Below, in pieces: positions 52,212 through 55,193 of a stretch of DNA of 55,193 nt. The notes under the pieces were generated by a model. That model was not told where the DNA came from and searched no databases. It saw nothing but the letters and a program-made list of their open reading frames with translations. Source of the stretch: Devosia nitrariae (lineage in GTDB: Bacteria; Pseudomonadota; Alphaproteobacteria; Rhizobiales; Devosiaceae); assembly GCF_030160115.1 (NCBI RefSeq), contig NZ_BSNS01000014.1, positions 1-55,193 of the forward strand. Reading direction: 5' to 3'. Made by a program: the position numbers and the translations under genes. Each line of letters starts with the position of its first letter. Positions within the stretch are counted from its first letter, which is position 1.

Positions 52212-52232
52212 ATAATGGCATTTGTTTCTTAT
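52212..52232. promoter_or_regulatory. Cassette C LysR-type site 2, in the lysR-sulfatase divergent promoter
   Basis: A 21-bp site ATAA-N13-TTAT, identical at 17 of 21 positions to the site at 49595-49615. It lies 31 bp from the LysR start and 84 bp from the sulfatase start, the usual place for a LysR operator that governs both directions. Confidence 0.6.
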
Positions 52233-52315
52233 CCCTGCAATTGGTAGGGGCGGTTGAAGCCGACGCGGCGCGTCCCGCCCGGTGCTCGTTCAAATGAACT
52301 GCGGGATCTGTTTTC

Positions 52316-53767
52316 ATGCGGGTAATCTGGTTCGACATCGATTCCATGCGGCCCGATCATTTCGGCTGCTACGGCTATCACCGCGATATCACGCCCAACA
52401 TGGATCGCATCGCCCGCCAGGGCGTTCGCTTCAACCGGTGCTACGTCAACAGCTCGCCCTGTGTGCCCTCGCGCGCCAGCTTCATGAGTGGGCGCTTCGG
52501 CATTCATCATGGCGCGCTCACCCATTGGGGGCCGGGAAGTGAGTTCCGCTTCCCGGGCATCGACAAATACGACACCTTCGCACCGCTGCTGCCGCGATAC
52601 CTTCGCGAGAACGGATACCGTACGGTCAGCTTCTCGTCTTTCGCCGACCGGCATCTCGCCAACTGGTTCTATGCCGGCTGGGAGGAATTCAACACCTCAA
52701 CCCTCAAGCGCGGCGACGAAACGGCCGACGAGGTGAACGCCGCCGTGCTGCCCTGGCTCGAAAGGAACGGCGCGAGCGAAAACTACTTCCTGCACATCCA
52801 GTACTGGGATCCGCATCGAAACTACGAACCGCCGCAAGCGTATTTCGATGCGCTCAGGGATCAGCCCGCCCCGGACTGGCCGGACGCCGGGGCCATTCGT
52901 GAGCACGCGGCCAATTACGGGCCGTTTGCGGCCACGGAGTTATACCCGGCGCGTGACGGCACTCCCCCAAACGAGTTGATGCCGGCGCGTATCGACACCG
53001 TCGAGGATTTCAAGCAGTTCGTCGATGGCTATGATGCCTCCATCCGCTACATGGATGACCGCATCGGCGAGGTCTTTTCCGTGCTCGACCGCCTCGGCGT
53101 GCTCGACGACGTCGCGATCGTCATCAGCGCCGACCACGGCGAATCCATGGGTGAGCAAGGGATCTACGGGGACCACGTCTCGGCTTCCGAACCCGTCCAC
53201 AACGTGCCTCTGATTATCCGCTGGCCGGGTGTCACGCCGCCGGACAGGTCTCACGACGGCCTGCTTTACAATGTCGACGTGCATCCGACGCTGTGCGAGC
53301 TGTTGGGCCTTCCGGTGCCTCAGGGCTGGGACGGAGAGAGCTTCACGGACGCCCTGCGCGGCGAACCGTGGGCCGGCCGGCCTTATCTCGTCTGGGACCA
53401 TTGCCTCTATACCTGCCAGCGAGCAGTGCGCACGCCGGAATGGCTTTACATCCGCAACTATCATCCCGGGCTGTTCCCCTGGGACGACGTGATGCTCTAC
53501 GACATGCGCGTTGACCGCCGCATGACGCGCAATCTGATCAAGGACAAGCCCGAGGTCGCGCGTGACCTCGACGGCGTCTTGAACGATTGGCTGCAGCAAA
53601 ATCTTGGCCCCGGCAGCATGCCTGACCCCATGGGCGAAGTCATCCGAACGGGGCCATTCAAATATGTGCGGCTCGAACCATGGCTGGCGCGCCTGCGTGC
53701 CAAAGGGCGCACCGGGGACGCCGATCGCATCGTCGCCCGCCTTCACGACGGGCACGGGTGCCAGTGA
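52316..53767 (+). CDS. Formylglycine-type sulfatase, cassette C (cytosolic)
   Basis: A 483-residue sulfatase with the full canonical signature C49-VPSRASFMSGR. Metal ligands are D7 and D9 in WFDIDS, and D274-H275 in SADHGES. There is no signal peptide, so it is cytosolic. It differs from the CMPAR-type and arylsulfatase A-type enzymes at the left end of the window, so a third substrate class is likely; a phosphonate monoesterase activity is an alternative for this branch. It is divergent from the cassette C LysR gene. The ribosome site before the ATG is weak (GGGATC, nine bases away). Confidence 0.92.
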   Translation: MRVIWFDIDSMRPDHFGCYGYHRDITPNMDRIARQGVRFNRCYVNSSPCVPSRASFMSGRFGIHHGALTHWGPGSEFRFPGIDKYDTFAPLLPRYLRENGYRTVSFSSFADRHLANWFYAGWEEFNTSTLKRGDETADEVNAAVLPWLERNGASENYFLHIQYWDPHRNYEPPQAYFDALRDQPAPDWPDAGAIREHAANYGPFAATELYPARDGTPPNELMPARIDTVEDFKQFVDGYDASIRYMDDRIGEVFSVLDRLGVLDDVAIVISADHGESMGEQGIYGDHVSASEPVHNVPLIIRWPGVTPPDRSHDGLLYNVDVHPTLCELLGLPVPQGWDGESFTDALRGEPWAGRPYLVWDHCLYTCQRAVRTPEWLYIRNYHPGLFPWDDVMLYDMRVDRRMTRNLIKDKPEVARDLDGVLNDWLQQNLGPGSMPDPMGEVIRTGPFKYVRLEPWLARLRAKGRTGDADRIVARLHDGHGCQ

Positions 53768-53888
53768 CTTACGACTCCTCAACTGCATCGGAACCAACAG
53801 GGGAGATCGATAGGGTGCTCGAATTCACTCTGATGGCCGGCGCCACCGCGCTCTTCTGCAGCTCCTTTGACCGCGCGCGGGGGATGGC

Positions 53889-53911
53889 TCCTCGCCGACG
53901 TGCCGCGAGGA
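53889..53911 (-). terminator. Hairpin just after the MscS gene
   Basis: TCCTCGC (53889-53895) and GCGAGGA (53905-53911) pair perfectly around a 9-base loop, three bases beyond the MscS stop codon on the minus strand. It is a plausible terminator for MscS and for the convergent sulfatase, although no T-run follows. Confidence 0.45.
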
Positions 53912-53914
53912 CGT

Positions 53915-54991
53915 TCACCTCGAATTGCTCTTCGGAAACAGCACGCGATCTGGTTCTGCATTCATTCGCGCCAGCATTTCCTTGATCAAGCGTGTCTTGG
54001 TCCGTCCCGCTACCTTCGGCGGCACCAGGTAACGCACGATCGCCTCGAGCCAAGCGTATTCACTGACGCGAAAATGAACCACGGGATGTTCCTTCACCTC
54101 GAGTTCGTCCACCGGAGTTTTCGACAGGATGTGCTTATAGATCTTCACCTTCTGGCTCATGACGTCGCCGATCTGCTCGTCCACGACCTCTCTCATCGTT
54201 TGCGCCACGAATTCCAGATCGCTTTCATAGGCGACCTGGAACTTGATTTCATTCCAGACATAGGGAAACAGCGGCCAGGAATAGTTGAAGACCGGCGTGT
54301 TGAATACGGTGGAGTTGGGAAACTTGATGACGCGTCCGCTTGGATGATCGGTCCAAAGATGTTCCCCGCCGAATTCCCATAACGTCGTGTCGAGATAGCT
54401 GACATCGATGACGTCGCCATGGGCATCGCCGATGAAAATGCGATCGCCAACGCGATAAGGCGCCCTGATCAGGATATGAATCCATGCGATGAAACTCGAG
54501 ATCGGCATTTGCAGCGCAAAGCCGAGGATCAGCGAGATGAGACCCAGCGAAACCACCGCGGCGTACCAGTTCACAAATAAGATCGAAATGGCCACGAAGA
54601 CGATGGTGATGGCGACGAGCAATCGAAAGATACGCTTCAGGTTGAACCGTGAAACGCGATTGGGAATTCCGCCAATGAGAACGACTTCAATGACATTGGC
54701 GACGGTCAGCATAAGGAAAATGAGAAGGCCGCCCCCAAGGTAATTCAGCACACGAGCGCGCAAGGGCGCGTCAAGCCATTCCAGCCAATTGATCAGGACT
54801 TGGATACCAAAGAGCAGCAATGCAGCGCCAGCATAGCCAACCGTCCACCAGACGCCTTCCCTGGTCAGGGTGAAACGGAATTTTTCCGCGGGCTCCTTCG
54901 CCTTTCGCTGCATGGTTTTTGGATCAGCAGTCTCCTGCGCGGCCCGTTCGAGCCGGGCAAGGTTCTCCTGTTCCTTGTCGCCTTGTTCCAT
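53915..54991 (-). CDS. Mechanosensitive ion channel protein, MscS family
   Basis: A 358-residue MscS-type channel. A charged N-terminal tail (residues 1-45) precedes about four membrane helices. The pore helix is the stretch SLGLISLILGFALQMPISSF at about 148-167, followed by the signature RAPYRVGDRI at 176-185 and the beta domain; the C-terminal about 90 residues form the cytosolic cage. It opens under membrane tension to release solutes in osmotic downshock. The ATG at 54989-54991 gives the normal N-terminus; a longer in-frame reading to 55129 has no support. The last 200 bp of the window beyond it hold nothing I can assign. Confidence 0.88.
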   Translation of the reverse strand: MEQGDKEQENLARLERAAQETADPKTMQRKAKEPAEKFRFTLTREGVWWTVGYAGAALLLFGIQVLINWLEWLDAPLRARVLNYLGGGLLIFLMLTVANVIEVVLIGGIPNRVSRFNLKRIFRLLVAITIVFVAISILFVNWYAAVVSLGLISLILGFALQMPISSFIAWIHILIRAPYRVGDRIFIGDAHGDVIDVSYLDTTLWEFGGEHLWTDHPSGRVIKFPNSTVFNTPVFNYSWPLFPYVWNEIKFQVAYESDLEFVAQTMREVVDEQIGDVMSQKVKIYKHILSKTPVDELEVKEHPVVHFRVSEYAWLEAIVRYLVPPKVAGRTKTRLIKEMLARMNAEPDRVLFPKSNSR

Positions 54992-55193
54992 GGGTTCACC
55001 CGGATGTCGCCGACGAATGGGGCGCGAACAAGCACCAGTAGGATAGCACCTGGATATGAGCGCGTCGCGCTTCGCCTCATCGAAGCTCCCACCGCTGCCG
55101 CAAAACGGGATTTTGCCCGCCAGTCTCACCCTCCATTGTAACCTTGCGGGTCATTGGCGGTTAACGGCTGCCTGTCACATTGCTGTCATGGCC

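Noticed and set aside
54992..55193. A possible gene start (ATGGCC) at the right window edge
   Set aside because: Only two codons lie inside the window and no ribosome site precedes them.
1..55193. CRISPR arrays, tRNA or rRNA genes, prophage or insertion-sequence genes
   Set aside because: No regularly spaced repeats, no tRNA-like cloverleaf with a CCA end, and no transposase, integrase or phage motifs were seen in any frame.

Overview
The window reads as GC-rich chromosomal or megaplasmid DNA of an alphaproteobacterium, most likely a Hyphomicrobiales (rhizobial/Devosia-like) soil or marine heterotroph. This is an inference from three things: the density of ABC sugar-type importers with LysR, LacI and AraC regulators, the GC-rich third codon positions, and a dispersed palindromic repeat of the kind seen between genes in that order. 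No rRNA, tRNA, CRISPR array, transposase or integrase was seen.

Layout. 1-7476: importer cassette A on the minus strand (binding protein, two permeases, sulfatase, ATPase cut by the window edge), divergent from a LysR gene and a second sulfatase. 7836-9765: a secreted alpha/beta hydrolase divergent from a DJ-1/PfpI-AraC regulator, with a perfect palindrome between them. 9819-15615: cassette B (binding protein, two permeases, sulfatase) divergent from another LysR gene. 15688-20456: a membrane protein/VOC/XRE operon, an MFS exporter and a glycerophosphodiesterase. 20783-28143: cassette D, a LacI-controlled importer carrying a large ADP-ribosylglycohydrolase-like fusion enzyme. 28294-34331: amidohydrolase fusion, MFS and glutaminase operon, with an AraC regulator upstream. 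34565-36299: decaying hydrolase genes and a TetR regulator. 36697-44503: mixed housekeeping and stress genes (Nudix, DUF3088, DEAD-box helicase, PAP2, DUF1206, SDR, NTF2-like) and a RES/Xre toxin-antitoxin pair. 44984-49560: a frameshifted ankyrin gene, small secreted or membrane proteins and a sulfite-oxidase remnant. 49595-53767: cassette C (orphan binding protein, LysR, sulfatase). 53915-54991: an MscS channel.

How the genes work together. Cassettes A, B and C each pair a periplasmic binding protein and a LysR regulator with one or more formylglycine-type sulfatases that lack a signal peptide. This suggests that small sulfate (or phosphonate) esters are imported intact and cleaved in the cytosol, as in choline-O-sulfate use, rather than desulfated outside the cell. 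Cassettes A, B and C use different binding proteins and permeases, so several different esters are likely. In cassette C the binding protein and the sulfatase lie 2.6 kb apart but share a 21-bp ATAA-N13-TTAT site, which ties them to the LysR gene between them. Cassette D applies the same import-then-cleave logic with an ADP-ribosylglycohydrolase-like enzyme in place of a sulfatase. No formylglycine-generating enzyme is encoded here, so it must be elsewhere in the genome.

Decay is visible at several places: a frameshifted alpha/beta hydrolase, a frameshifted ankyrin protein, and C-terminal remnants of an Abhydrolase_9 protein and of a sulfite-oxidase-family enzyme.
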